From Thoreauomyces humboldtii (Eukaryota; Chytridiomycota; Chytridiomycetes; Spizellomycetales; Powellomycetaceae), in assembly GCA_027596035.1 (NCBI GenBank), contig JADGJA010000002.1, positions 58,879 through 122,878 on the forward strand: a stretch of DNA of 64,000 bases. The letters are read 5' to 3'. Positions 34,706 to 46,646 of this stretch are shown in pieces; within the stretch, counting starts at the first letter, position 1, and each line of letters opens with the position of its first letter. A program made the position numbers and the translations under genes. A model generated the notes under the pieces. The model worked only from the letters and a program-made list of their open reading frames with translations, was not told the origin of the DNA and did not search any database.

Positions 34706-36397
34706 CTAGGCCGCAGCAATAACTTTGACGCTCGGAAAGGGCTCTTTTGGCGACAAAACTACCATTTGTTTCTCGTGCGAGATGTATCCCTTTAGGTATC
34801 CCTATGACCAAGAAATCAGAGAACAAAAGAAGTCAGTTTCCTCTCGGATGGGTGAAAACCTAAGCCACAAACCGGATCCCACCTTATCTATCATATTCGC
34901 AAGCATGCACGCTACAGCTCCGTCCTCGTATCCCGCTTCGTCGCACCCAGCCAACTCCAGCGCCTTGGCAAACCTCCCAACGGCGATCCTGCTCCCCCGG
35001 TCATGAAGCAACCAGACCTTCTTGAACAGCATCCTGACGCACACCTCCCTTGCCCTCTCGACCGTCAGATAGGTGCCACGATCCACCAACTCGGTTTGGA
35101 GGGCGTACAGAGAAGCGTCGAAGAGACGGACGTCGCCGGTTCGAATGGCGAGGACGAATGGCGCGTAGAGGTAATTGAGGGCGGGGTGAGCTGTAAGCAG
35201 CCGTGGGTCCGGAAGGGTACCGAGGATGAGTCGGGTCGGTAGGAGATAGTTCAGGATGAGACTAGATGTGATGACTAATGATCAGTACCGAGCAACGAAG
35301 GATCCGATCGGGCGGGAGCGAATCCTTACAGTTTGTTCTTCTCTCCTCCGTCGCCAATCGTCCTGGGCGAGCAGTGGTACAGAGCGAACGCGAGATCCTC
35401 TTCGGCTTTCTTGTACTCTTCGTTGTAGAATGCCAGTACGCCCACATGGTACCGAAATGTGAGCTGGTCCGGGATGGGGAACCGATCGATGGGCGGCAGA
35501 TCGCCCGCTTTTAGTGATCGAAGAATGGAAGCGCACAGGTTCGTTTGCGTTAGCTAGGTAAGAAGAAGAAGAGGTTGAAAAAACGCGGAAGCTGGCGGGC
35601 AAAAGCAATTGGCGCCTTACCCTGAAGTAAGTCATAAAGAGAAGATTGACGATGTGGTATGTGCCCCATTTACGAGACTGGGAGGGGATAGAAAAGCGAT
35701 CCGTGACGCAGTAAGAGAAGGCTTTGTTCAGAGCTCGTGCGGCCTGCTCGAGATAGCCCGTCTTCTGGCCCGTCCGTCGCAAGATCTCGTCGGCCTCTAT
35801 TGACAAAGCTCGCAAATCGCCATCGATGGCGTACAGGACGGGGAGACACCACCGCGTTTGATTCGCAAAGACCTGATGAAAGTTCCTTCAAGAGACTGTC
35901 AAACTCGCGTGACCTCCACGGCAATAAATGGGGGAAAGGTACTCACTGAGCGACGAGGTTTTGCACTTCTGCCGCCTGCACGGCGTCTCCGTCAAACTTT
36001 CTCCACCTCGCCCCGTCTCCAACGCCGATACCGGTCCCATCCCTGCCTACGTCTTTTCGCTTCCCGGTACTACTTGCCGCCTTCACCAGCTTGATCGCTT
36101 TGAGATGTTGCCATACGACATCCGCCCACTGCTCTTCTAGTGCTTTCCGAACTGCCGTTTCGACGAGCTTTGGCTATCGGCAACCGTCAGAGAGACTGCA
36201 CCCGGACTCAGCCGGCTCGCAATCGGTAACGATGATGTTACCTTGACGCCATGCATGACGACGTGAAGATCCTGGGCGTGCGAGTGTTTCAGGGAGAGAA
36301 GATCGGCCAGCGATTTCCCTTCCTCTCTCTCCAGGAACAGCGTGAAAAGCGTCAGATAGTTCTCGACCGTCTCCTGGTGTCGCGAGATGGAGGTCAT
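34706..36397 (-). CDS. CSN12: PCI-domain protein CSN12/PCID2 (TREX-2/COP9-associated)
   Basis: Exons 36397-36242, 36173-35947, 35885-35621, 35553-35330, 35261-34883, 34801-34706; 448 aa. The family (human PCID2, yeast Csn12 and its paralogue Thp1) works in mRNA export and splicing-linked complexes. Recognised blocks: ENYLTLFTLFLEREEGKSLA, TRWCLPVLYAIDGDLRALS, ARALNKAFSYCVTDRF, SRKWGTYHIVNLLFMTYFR, LCASILRSLKAG, QLTFRYHVGVLAFYNEEYKK, LILNYLLPTRLILG and the winged-helix end of the PCI module (MLFKKVWLLHDRGSRIAV, ACMLANMIDK, GYLKGYISHEKQMVVLS, PKEPFP). The start ATG at 36397 gives the usual short N-terminus. All five junctions keep frame. The acceptor at 35885 is chosen because it alone preserves the reading frame into HQVFANQTRW. 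Confidence 0.92.
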
Positions 36398-37462
36398 GGC
36401 TAGGATAACTGTGATGTAGTAGGAGGCAGAGCAGCGGAGGCGTGGCTGCAAGGAGATCAGCAGAATGCAAGCGATTCAAACCACGAAACCTCCTCGTTCC
36501 GCTCTTGCTTCTTTTCACGTCCGATAGACTCGGACGGAGTTGGGCAGCGCACTCTTGGCTCAATCGCTAGCATCGACCACAGAGACGTCGATTGCCCGAG
36601 TCTGTTGTCCATTTATAGCGGTGATTCCGGCGGTAGCTTGATTGGGGCACCGTAAGACGTATGAAGATGTTGCTATCTCAAACGAAGTAAAGCGACAGAC
36701 GATTCATCAGCAGCAAAGGGCATTTGCAAGAAGCACGACCGATGCCTTTCCTGCAGCACCATTTCCCGTGCACGGTAACTGTAAACCAACTGACCGCAAG
36801 GAGGCAGCACTAGCCTTGTACGTGCGGGACCTTCGAAATTTCTATGGACACCTAATCAGTGCGGTCTACAGGACGTCCCTGGCCTTCTACCGCAAATGGA
36901 GCTTGCGACTGAAAAAGTCTGAAATGACGTCGACGCGCGAAGACCGAAAATCCCCAAAACCTAAAAAGCTAAGGGGAGTTGGTACGATATCACCGATGGG
37001 AAGGTACAGGCTTGATGGTGCTGGTAAGGCTACCGGAGCCGGAGTCCTGGACTGCGGAAACCGGAGCGCCAGACGTTCCCGGTTTCCCGAGGGAAATTTC
37101 CTCGGGCCTGCAACAGAGAGCTCGTCGCCCTTTTTCCCCCCCGTTGCCGCTCTGCACCCCCCGTGGGGACATTCTCCATAGACTCACGGACTTCGGAGGA
37201 GGACCGTCCATCATCAGCATCATCATCATCATCATCAGCATTTGCAATATAGCAGTCACGTCGGCGTACACACGTAGCTTTCGTATATATCGAAAAGTCT
37301 GTAGCTAGGTTTTTTGTGTCCCGAGTCCTAGCCGCTTCTCCAACGGCACTGGTCCTTTCTGTCCATCGGCTATATTATCCTCAGTGCGGCATCGATCCTG
37401 CTTCGTCTTTGCCAAGCACCACCCAACACACTACCCTGCATCACACCGAACGATTTGCAGCG
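36398..37462. other. Divergent promoter region between CSN12 and PDR transporter genes
   Basis: About 1.07 kb between divergent start codons. It contains a short CAT/CAG microsatellite (37207-37240) near the transporter. ORFs here lack motifs. I did not find a clear PDR-type palindromic control element. Confidence 0.4.
37207..37240. repeat. (CAT)n/(CAG) microsatellite
   Basis: Imperfect run of CAT triplets with interspersed CAG in the 5' flank of the PDR transporter gene. Confidence 0.8.
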
Positions 37463-40400
37463 ATGGATGAAGAGAAGAAGGCTACATCTGGCAGTGTTGC
37501 GGACCTTCCTTCGGACGGCGTTCAGGTCGCCTCTTCACCGAACGAGGATGCGCGGCTTACAACGCTGGCTCGTCACATGAGCCGCCGAATGTCCACGAGA
37601 TCCGGCATGAGTACCATGTCCGGGATGGATGATCCGATCCTGAATCATAAGAAGATCTCCGTTCTCGACCCCGCTTCCCCCGATTTCAACGCTCGCGCAT
37701 GGGCAAAGTCCACCCTCCGTCTTCACGCCAAGAATCCCTCCCGGAATCCAAAGCGTACGGCAGGGTTTTCCTACAGGAACCTGAGCGTATACGGTTACGG
37801 AACCGATCTCGATTTCCAGAAGACCGTCGGTGGAGTCGTTTGGGATGTCGTCGGGTTCTTCAAGTCCTTCCTCGGCGCAGGCCAGCGAAAGATTCAGATT
37901 CTGCAAAACTTCGACGGGGTCGTTCATCATGGAGAGATGTTGGTTGTCCTCGGTCCACCTGGAAGTGGATGTTCCAGTTTCTTGAAGACAATAGCAGGAG
38001 AAACGCATGGTTTCTACGTCGACGAGGCGTCCCACATCAACTATCAGGGAATCAGTGCAAAGCAGATGCACAGCGATTTCCGCGGTGAAGCCATCTACAC
38101 CGCAGAGGTCGACGTCCATTTCCCTCAGCTTACCGTCGGAGAAACGCTTGCGTTCGCAGCGCGCGCTAGAGCACCACGCAACCTGCCCGAAGGCGTCGAT
38201 AAGCTTACCTACACCAATCACATTCGCGATGTCATCATGACCGTCTTTGGTATCTCTCATACCATCAACACCAAGGTCGGCAACGATTTTGTCCGTGGCG
38301 TCTCTGGCGGCGAACGAAAGCGTGTCTCGATTGCAGAAGCCTGCATCAGCGGCTCACCCCTACAGTGCTGGGACAATTCGACCCGTGGTTTAGATAGTGC
38401 CAACGCTATCGAGTTCTGTAAGACACTACGTTTATCTACCGAGCTCTTCGGCTCGACCGCTTGCGTTGCCATTTACCAGGCTCCGCAGGCTGCTTACGAC
38501 CTGTTCGACAAGGTCGCTGTGCTGTACGAAGGAAGGCAGATCTACTTTGGAAAGACCGGTGACGCCAAGGCCTTCTGGGAGGAGGTCGGCTTCGAGTGCC
38601 CCGATCGCCAGACCACGGCGGACTTCCTCACTTCTCTGACCTCCCCGAAGGAGCGAATCGCCAGAAAGGGCTACGAGGCCCGCGTTCCCCGTACGCCGGA
38701 TGAGTTCGCCGCTGTGTGGCGCAAATCCCCCGCTTACGCCGCTCTGATCGCCGAGGTCGACCAGTATCAAATCGACTATCCCTTCAACTCCGAGCACCTC
38801 GACACGTTTGTGGAGTCCCGACGCGCTCAGCAGAGCAAACATCAAAGCGTGAAGTCTCCTTACACACTGTCGTACACTGGTCAGATCAAACTCTGTCTTG
38901 ACCGTGGCATCCTCCGTCTCAAGGGAGACCCCGCGCTCACGATCTCATCGCTGGTTGGGAACACCATCATGGCTCTTGTCGTCGGATCAGTCTTTTACAA
39001 CCTCAAGGATGATACTTCCAGCTTTTTCGGCCGAGGCAGTCTTCTGTTTTTTGGTATTCTGTTGTCGGCTTTCGGAAGTGCTTTGGAGGTGAGCGCAGAC
39101 ACATCAGGCTTGCATACAATGTTCAAGGTTTCTGATTGATTCTCCCTACAGATCCTGACGCTGTACGCTCAACGCCCCATTATTGAGAAGCATGAGCGTT
39201 ACGCTTTGTACAAGCCGTCTGCGGAGGCCATTGCCTCTATGTTGACGGACTTACCTGCAAAAATCTTGAACGCCATTTTCTTCAACGTGACTATCTATTT
39301 CATGACCAACCTCCGGAGAACCGCTTCCGCCTTCTTTTTCTTTGTGAGCAAAAAGTCCCATCATCCGGCTCTGCAGGACATCGGCTGATATCAATATGGC
39401 TTTAGGTCTTCACTGCGTTTGTCTTGACTTTGACGATGTCCATGTTCTTCAGGTATGGTAATTGAATTGTTCCGAAGTTTTGCATCGTAAGCTTACAGAT
39501 ATCTTTAGAACTATTGCGGCCACGTCCCGCTCTCTTGCACAAGCTCTTGCTCCGTCTGGCCTTCTTATTCTCGCTCTCATTGTCTACACCGGTTACACCA
39601 TTCCCACTCGAGATATGCTCGGCTGGTCACGCTGGATCAACTATCTGGATCCCATTGCGTATGGCTTCGAATGTCTGATGATCAACGAGTTTGATGGCAG
39701 GAACTTCAATTGCGCGTCCGTTCTTCCTGTCGGCCCTGGGTACACCAATCCCGCGAACCAAGTCTGCAACGTTGTCGGAGCCATCGCTGGGCAAACCTTT
39801 GTTTCAGGTACCACTTACATCGCAACGGGATACGAATACGTTCCGGCGCACAAGTGGCGAAACATTGGCATCTTGTTCGTTCTGATGGCCGGCATGTGCG
39901 CAATGTACCTTGTCGCCAGCGACAACATCAAGTCCAAGCGGTCCAAGGGTGAGGTGTTGCTCTTCCGACGCGGCCACATGCCAGAGTCGCTTGAATTGGG
40001 CTCCAAGCAGCCGACGGACGAAGAAGCTGGCGCCATCCCGCTTGAACCCGTGCGCGCTGAGCCCGGCACGGGAGATGTGCCGAAGTCTTTGCAGCGACAG
40101 ACTGCCATCTTTCACTGGCAGGATGTTTGCTACGATATCACCATCAAGAAAGAGGAGCGACGCATTCTTGATAATGTGGCCGGCTGGGTACTGTTACTAC
40201 CTGCATAACCTGAGGCGCCGCGTGGTACCTGTTATTAACTAGGCGCATTCTGTCTCTCACAGGTGAAGCCCGGAACCATGACGGCTTTGATGGGTGTGAG
40301 TGGTGCGGGAAAAACAACTCTCCTCGACGTGCTAGCCACTCGGGTGACGATGGGAGTGGTAACGGGCGAGATGCTCGTCGACGGGTCTCCGAGAGATAAT

Positions 40401-42459
40401 TCCTTCCAGCGAAAGACGGGTTACGTTCAACAACAGGACCTGCATCTGGAAACGACTACCGTTCGCGAAGCGTTGAACTTCAGCGCTCTTATGCGTCAAC
40501 CTGCTCACGTATCCCGCGCGGAGAAGCTGGCATACGTGGACGAAGTGATCAAAATGTTGGATATGGAGCCTTATGCCGATGCAGTTGTTGGTGTTCCTGG
40601 AGAAGGTCTGAACGTTGAACAGCGCAAGGTATATGCCCGTTCCATGCAGTAAGTATACTATATTCGAGGCTGACATAAATCCTTTCGTAGCGTCTCACCA
40701 TTGGAGTGGAGCTTGCTGCTAAGCCCCAGCTCCTTTTGTTCCTCGACGAACCGACCTCGGGTCTTGATAGTCAAAGCTCATGGTCTATCTGCGATCTCAT
40801 GGAGAAGCTTGCCAAGAGCGGCCAGGCAATTCTTTGCACAATCCATCAGCCTTCGTCTATGCTGTTTCAGCGCTTCCAGCGTTTGCTCTTCCTTGCCCGC
40901 GGTGGCCGCACTGTGTACTTTGGTGAAGTAGGTCACGGGAGTCACATTCTCATCGAGTACTTCACTCGCAACGGCGCCCATCCCTGTCCCGAGGTAAGTT
41001 TCAATGCCTGATTGTAACTGCCACCATGTCCTTTCACTTAATGAAACCCCATTTCTCACGTAATTTGCAGGGCGCGAATCCGGCTGAATGGATGCTTGAA
41101 GTGATCGGAGCTGCTCCCGGGACCACTAGCGAAGTCGATTGGAATGCTGTGTGGCTTGCATCACCCGAGAACGAAAAGGTCCGCGCGGAGCTTGCAAACA
41201 TGAAGCGAGACCTCCCGGCGCAGGCAAAGGTCACCGCCAGCACCCAAGCTCTTGACAGTGGCAGCTACAAAGAATTCGCCGCTCCTCTCAGCGTGCAGGT
41301 CTACGAGAATACGAAGCGCGTCTTCCAGCAGTACTGGCGTTCGCCGACGTACATCTATTCCAAGATCCTGCTTTGCGCTGGTTCAGCTCTCTTTATCGGT
41401 TTCTCGTTCTTCAATGCTGGCACGTCGCTGCAAGGGTTGCAGAACCAGATGTTCTCAATCTTCATGTTGATCAGTTTGTTCGGGCAAATGTCGCAGCAGG
41501 TAGGAGTAAGACCGGCATGAAGCCTTGTTTTACTTGCTTACACTTTACTGTCCTACTAGATGATGCCGGCTTTTGTCACGCAGCGCGCTCTTTACGAAGC
41601 TCGCGAACGTCCCTCTAAGGCGTATTCGTGGAAGGCTTTCATGATCAGCAACGTTGTTGTAGAACTTCCGTGGAATTCGCTGATGGCTATTCTGATCTTC
41701 GTCTGCTGGTATTACCCTCTGGGTCTGGAAAAGGTGGGAACAACGTATCACGTTTTTATTTCACAGTGAGGCAGCAGTCCTGACGTCGCACTTTATCGTT
41801 CCCCAGAACGCAATCGCTTCCGATGCAGTCCACGAGCGTGGCCTGCTCATGTTCTTGTTCTGCTGGAGCTTCATGCTGATGGCGAGCACTTTCACGAACC
41901 TTATGATTGCGGGCATCGAGACAGCCGAGGCTGCTGGAAACCTTGGAAACCTTGGGTTTTCTCTTTGTCTTATCTTCTGCGGGTGAGTTCACCCTGTTTG
42001 TCGATAAACTTGTGAAGTCTCTTACGAACGTTTGTCAATAGGGTCCTCGTTACCAAAAATGACATGCCGAAGTTCTGGATCTGGCTCTACTACGTTTCTC
42101 CCTTCACCTACCTCGTTGAGGGCATGCTCTCGGTCGGGGTTGCCAACACGGCGGTCGTCTGTAGCGACATCGAACTCCTCACCTTCCAGCCACCTTCGGG
42201 CCAGTCATGCGGAACGTATATGGCGCCATGGATCGCAGAAGCCGGCGGCTACCTCGTCAACCCGTCCGCTACCGCGGATTGCTCCTTCTGCACCGTCTCC
42301 AGCACCAACGTGTTCCTCGACGCTGTCGGCGTCCAGTACGCCAACAGGTGGAGGGACTTTGGCATCTTGTGGATCTACATCATCTTCAACATATTCGGCG
42401 CTTGCTGGATTTACTGGAAGACCCGGGTCCCCAAGGTTGTCAAGGCCAAGAAGGAGTAA
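37463..42459 (+). CDS. Pleiotropic drug resistance (PDR/ABCG) ABC transporter
   Basis: Exons 37463-39088, 39152-39343, 39406-39452, 39509-40187, 40263-40628, 40691-40993, 41071-41499, 41560-41733, 41807-41982, 42042-42459; 1469 aa, a full-size PDR transporter in (NBD-TMD)2 order. The family exports drugs, lipids or toxic compounds across the plasma membrane using ATP. NBD1 has the PDR-type Cys Walker A ([14 protein letters not shown]), signature [14 protein letters not shown] and a degenerate Walker B ([14 protein letters not shown]). NBD2 has a standard Walker A ([11 protein letters not shown]), the PDR-type signature [13 protein letters not shown] across an exon border and Walker [15 protein letters not shown]. 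This split between a non-canonical first and canonical second site is normal for PDR pumps. [16 protein letters not shown] and the C-terminal cysteine-bearing loop before the last helix also fit. The ATG at 37463 precedes an acidic cytosolic N-terminus. Substrate cannot be predicted. Confidence 0.95.
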
Positions 42460-42851
42460 AGAGCTCTACTCTTTCGTTCTTTCGAGTCACTTCATGGACA
42501 GTTTTTGAACTTCACATATTTATGTTATACTGTACTCCCCGCACATCTCTCTCTTTCCGCCCATGTCTTCCACCACCTGATGCAATAAACACATTCCTAT
42601 CACACTTCTCAAGAGCGCCTTGCAAGAAGGACGACGGGAATCCGGAAATATCGACACCTTCGACAGAACGCGAGCAGGACGCCAACACCAAGCGCCTTTT
42701 GCTTTGGCCTTTTATACACACACAACCTTTCCCCCTCCTGTCCTTTTCCCCTCGTTTGCTTCCCTCTCCCTCCTTCCGCAATGTATTCGACTCGCTTCAA
42801 CTTGCCCATAGCAGTCTCACCTAGCAGGTCGTTAAGGGTTCCAACATCATC
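42460..42851. other. Spacer between PDR transporter and ISN1 genes
   Basis: 392 bp with the transporter's 3' UTR and the ISN1 promoter. The last 150 bases are CT-rich with a CACACA stretch. No gene seen. Confidence 0.4.
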
Positions 42852-44462
42852 ATGACCTCCCTGTATTCCATCAACTACCACACCAGAGCTCACAAGCGCG
42901 ATGCCTTCATCGAGTTCATCAAGTCGCTCTGTCTGACCCCTTTCGTCCTCCACACACGCCCCTCCACCGCCGACGACGAATACTCCGTCGCAGACAACAG
43001 GACAAAGTCGGGAACCGCCGTGCCTCGGAACTCTGACGCAGGGGGACCTCCCGAAGGCGATCGCAACGTCGAACGCTACTGCGAGATCCTACAGTGCGTC
43101 GAGGAACTCATTGCCGACCACATGTCTCACCAAGACCAGGACTTGCTCGAGTTGTCCAGACTTTCCACCCTCGTGCCTTCCATCGGTCGCTTCTTCACGT
43201 TCCTTCCTCTGAAGGCCAGTTTCATGCGCCAGGACGCCAAGAGATCCATCGCCGCGCGCCGCTTCGTTCCACCCAGCTTCAACGATGTCCGCGCTATTCT
43301 CAACGATGCGCAAGTGACTGCCATCGGATCGACCATTAAATTGATCACCTTGTATGTTACCCACACTTTCACTTTTCCGGGAAGACTGTCGTGTACTTGC
43401 TTAAAAAATTTTACACCCGCAGCGATGGAGACATGACCTTGTATGCTGACGGTGCCGACTTCGCTCGCGACTCTCAACTCGTCCTTCTTATCGTCGAGCT
43501 CCTTCAGCATGGACTTCACGTCGCTATCGTTACCGCGGCCGGATATCCTCGCGACGCCCCTCGCTACGAGAAGCGTCTTTCCGGCCTCCTCGACGGGTTC
43601 CGCGGGTCGGGTCTTCCCGGTGAAGCCCTTGAGCGCTTTTACGTCCTCGGTGGCGAGTGCAACTACCTCTTTCGATACGAAAGCGCCTCTGGTCACCTGC
43701 GATACATCGATCCCGAAGTTTATCAGCCAGAGTCTGTAAAAAAGTGGAGCAACAACGCCGGGAGGATCACGGAGATGCTCGACATCGCTCAGTCGACGCT
43801 CGAACAATGTGCAAGGGAGATGGGTCTGGAAGCTGCTGTGGGCGTGCTCCGGAAGGACAGGGCCATCGGTGTGGTTCCCAACGAAGGCACACACCTGACC
43901 CGCGAGACCTTGGTGAGTCGAAAGACGGGCTCTGATGACTGGAATCTTGCCTGAATCTGATTTCAAAATCCAAACTTTAACGCGGTCTCAGGACGAGTTT
44001 GCACTCTCAGCACAACGGCGCCTGAACAACTTCCAGCGAGCTCAGTACATCCGTGCGAGCGAGGAGCCCGTTCCCTTCTGTGCATTCAACGGTGGTAGTG
44101 ATGTCTGGGTTGATATTGGAAACAAGCTCATCGGCGTGCAGATGCTGCAAGAGTTTCTTGGAACCACCGGCAACCAAACGCTTCACGTTGGCGACCAGGT
44201 TAGCCGACCTTGATGTGGTTTCTATATATCCTAGTTTACTGACCCCGCGTCGCGTCTCACTTGCTAGTTCTTGTCGACGGGAAACGACATCTCCACCCGG
44301 ACGGCGTGCTGCACTGTGTGGATCACTAACCCGGAAGAGACTGCGGAAGTCCTTACGGAGCTGTGCAAACTGTTGCAACGGAAGAACAAGCGATCGCGCG
44401 TTGTGGATGACGAAGCAGAGAACGGTTCCGGGAGCAAGCGAGCTGTTGCTGGCAACAAGTAG
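42852..44462 (+). CDS. ISN1: IMP-specific 5'-nucleotidase
   Basis: Exons 42852-43351, 43423-43912, 43992-44198, 44268-44462; 463 aa, near yeast Isn1 (450). The enzyme dephosphorylates IMP to inosine in purine breakdown. Landmarks: YSINYHTRAHKRDAFIEFIK at the N-terminus, LVPSIGRFFTFLPLK, RFVPPSFNDVRAILNDAQV, the HAD-like nucleophile region FDGDMTLYADG (Asp168 and Asp170, split by intron 1 just before), VAIVTAAGY, FYVLGGECNYLF, CAFNGGSDVWVDIGNK, the mixed GIQ-type segment GVQMLQEFLG, LHVGDQFLSTGNDISTRTAC and WITNPEET. All introns are in phase. The basic tail after LLQRKNKR is not conserved. It is followed 207 bp downstream, same strand, by the FMP32-type gene. Confidence 0.95.
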
Positions 44463-44546
44463 AAGTAGTCTATTCTTTGCAGTAGAATTAGTCAAGACTA
44501 TCTTCATTATTTCCGTACACGGTATACAGACCTTCAATCCAATCGT

Positions 44547-44594
44547 GGGTTAGGGCTCGGACTTGCATCACGTCGATGACCGTAACCCTAACCC
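44547..44594. promoter_or_regulatory. Inverted pair of TTAGGG-type motifs between ISN1 and FMP32-type gene
   Basis: GGGTTAGGG at 44547-44555 and its exact complement CCCTAACCC at 44586-44594 flank a 30-nt spacer in the 207-bp gap between two plus-strand genes. TTAGGG in fungal promoters is a known site for Tbf1-type Myb factors. The pair could also form a hairpin in the ISN1 3' UTR. Function is inferred only from position and motif. Confidence 0.35.
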
Positions 44595-44669
44595 AAATCC
44601 GGCTCGCTATACAGTAGGATTCACTACTCTTGATTCCGAGGAGCATTACTTTTGCAGCACCTGTATATC

Positions 44670-46035
44670 ATGTCACCTCCATCATGTGCATTTAGTCGGA
44701 CGTTGTTGTCTTCAGGTAGGCGTCCTCTCTTACTGTTCCCTCGAGTGAGTGTCAAGCACTCAATTGTGTCGTCTCAGCCCGGATATGCCGCCACTCCACA
44801 GTCTCGCGAACCTCGCAGCAACGGGTCCCTCTAGCGTCGTTCCTCCATTCCAACTCCCGAAGTACATCGATGTCTAGCGACACGACTGGCACCGGATTTG
44901 TTCCACCCACACGACAGGCAATGACCGAGTACATTCGTTCCCTCGCGCGATTGATGGATGCGAAGGCTGGCGCGGCCGCAGGCACGGGTCCCGCGGGCGG
45001 GGCTGCCTTGGTGTCAAACCAGCAGAGGAGGACGATCACGAGCAAATTCAACTTTGATACCTACAAGCTTGTGCGTCAGCTCGAACGTCAGGGGTTCACG
45101 CGAGGTCAGGCCGTGGCCATTATGAGGACCATCAACGCGTTGCTGGTGGATAGGTATGCGCGAGGCCGCTGCGGATTGTTCTTCCGGCATTCGGGCTCAG
45201 CTGACAGTCGGGTCGTGTTCCTAGTACTTTGTCCATCCGATCAGGGATCTTGTCTAAGACTGATTTGGACAACGTATGAATGATCCACCTGAAAGCTCAG
45301 TGAGTCTTGACTGACACACCATCTTGCAGCAAACATACCTCTACAAAGCTCATCTTCAAGAGCTTCGAAACGAGCTCCAACTCCTTCGCCAGAACGACTC
45401 CACGCAGCTGAAAGCCGACACGGATCAGATCATGCGTGATACGGAGTCCATGAATGCCAAGTTTTCGGAGCTCGTTGGATCGCTGAAGACGGACGTTTCC
45501 ATGGACCTGAACAACCACAAGACCGACGGGAGGGAGATCGGCACGGACACGGATCTGAACATCCAGGAGATCCATCACAAGCTCATCGTAAAGATCTCGG
45601 ATCTGAAGACAAGAATCGAGACCATGAAGGTTGAAACGACGCGGAATATCGTTTGTGAGTTCACTTCGTAAAAGCTATATGAAACATTGCGATTTCTAAC
45701 GGTAGGTCATTTCAGGGATGGCCCTCGGGACTTTCGCGATCCTGATGTCTGTGGACTGGATATCGCCAGCCGTGACCCCCGGCGCAAAGACCGAGCAGCA
45801 GTCCCAGTCGCAACCTCCTCCTCCCGTGCTGTCGGCATTCCCGCATCCGCTCCGCACATCTCAACCACCTCAGCAACAGCAACAGGCGCAACTACCGACA
45901 AACCAGCAGCAGCAGTCCACGCAAACCCAGCAGACGCCTACCGGCCAGACGCAGCAGATACCCGCAGGGCAGCAGCAGCAAACCACTCTTGCGAACGCCC
46001 AGACGCAAACGGGCGAACACATCATGTCGTATTAG
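44670..46035 (+). CDS. FMP32: Mitochondrial DUF1640 protein, FMP32/CCDC90 (MCUR1) family, with Gln-rich tail
   Basis: Exons 44670-44715, 44778-45153, 45225-45273, 45330-45654, 45716-46035; 371 aa. The family is anchored in the inner mitochondrial membrane; members are linked to proline metabolism (yeast) and to the calcium uniporter (MCUR1, animals). I extended the model upstream of the ATG at 44870: a 46-nt first exon (MSPPSCAFSRTLLSS) joined in phase gives an Arg/Ser-rich presequence that the internal start lacks. The family core FNFDTYKLVRQLERQGFT.. and QAVAIMRTINALLVD is followed by coiled coils (TYLYKAHLQELRNELQLL, NIQEIHHKLIVKISDLKTRI) and one transmembrane segment (WMALGTFAILMSVDWIS). 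About 85 residues of Gln/Pro/Thr-rich sequence follow the membrane segment, which is unusual because the family normally ends soon after it. Confidence 0.88.
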
Positions 46036-46646
46036 ACCTTTCCTCGGTCCGTGTCTCCCTTCCCCATCGTCATCTCCCTGCCTCATCGGGGACTACACGG
46101 ACCTTTTAGACAGTCGAACGCATCGGTACTTTTTACCACGTTTGCACACCTTCTTTCTTCACCTGTGGATATGCTATCCCAATAGACGAAAAGCCTCATC
46201 CTGCAACCTACCTCCCCATCCGATCCGATTCCGCTGTGCCTGCATCAGCCTCCACTTGCTTTGTACGGATCGCTTAGTGTCTGCCATCTCTTGGGGTGTG
46301 TAGACATTCGCGGCAGGAGAGAGGGGGGTCGTCTAATGTCCTCTGAATATTTACATGATTGTCCTCCAAAAAAAATGACGTCGAAGGCATCGTCCCGAGG
46401 GCAGGGACGATTCGAAGGGGCTTTTGGGTTCCCCAGGTTGATTGGTGCTGGGCGTTTGCGTGATGGGTGTTGGCATGAGTGGTTGCGTGACAGTTCAAAA
46501 TGGGAAAGAGCGTTCTGGACGGGGGATCTCAAAGTGGATCCCCCAACCCGACACTACCCTTCTTCCCGCCGTTGCGAAAGGGATTCCCTTTGCCACCTGG
46601 GACTGCGGTCGGCGGTGTCTACCAAAAAGAAAGGAAAGCGCGACCC
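46036..46646. other. Convergent intergenic region between FMP32-type and G-alpha genes
   Basis: About 610 bp between two convergent stop codons. The ORFs on both strands (up to 133 codons) have no motif or codon pattern I trust. Expected to hold the two 3' UTRs. No gene seen. Confidence 0.4.

Noticed and set aside
37316..37462. N-terminal extension of the PDR transporter from a GTG codon
   Set aside because: No ATG in the extension; the ATG at 37463 gives the usual acidic cytosolic N-terminus.
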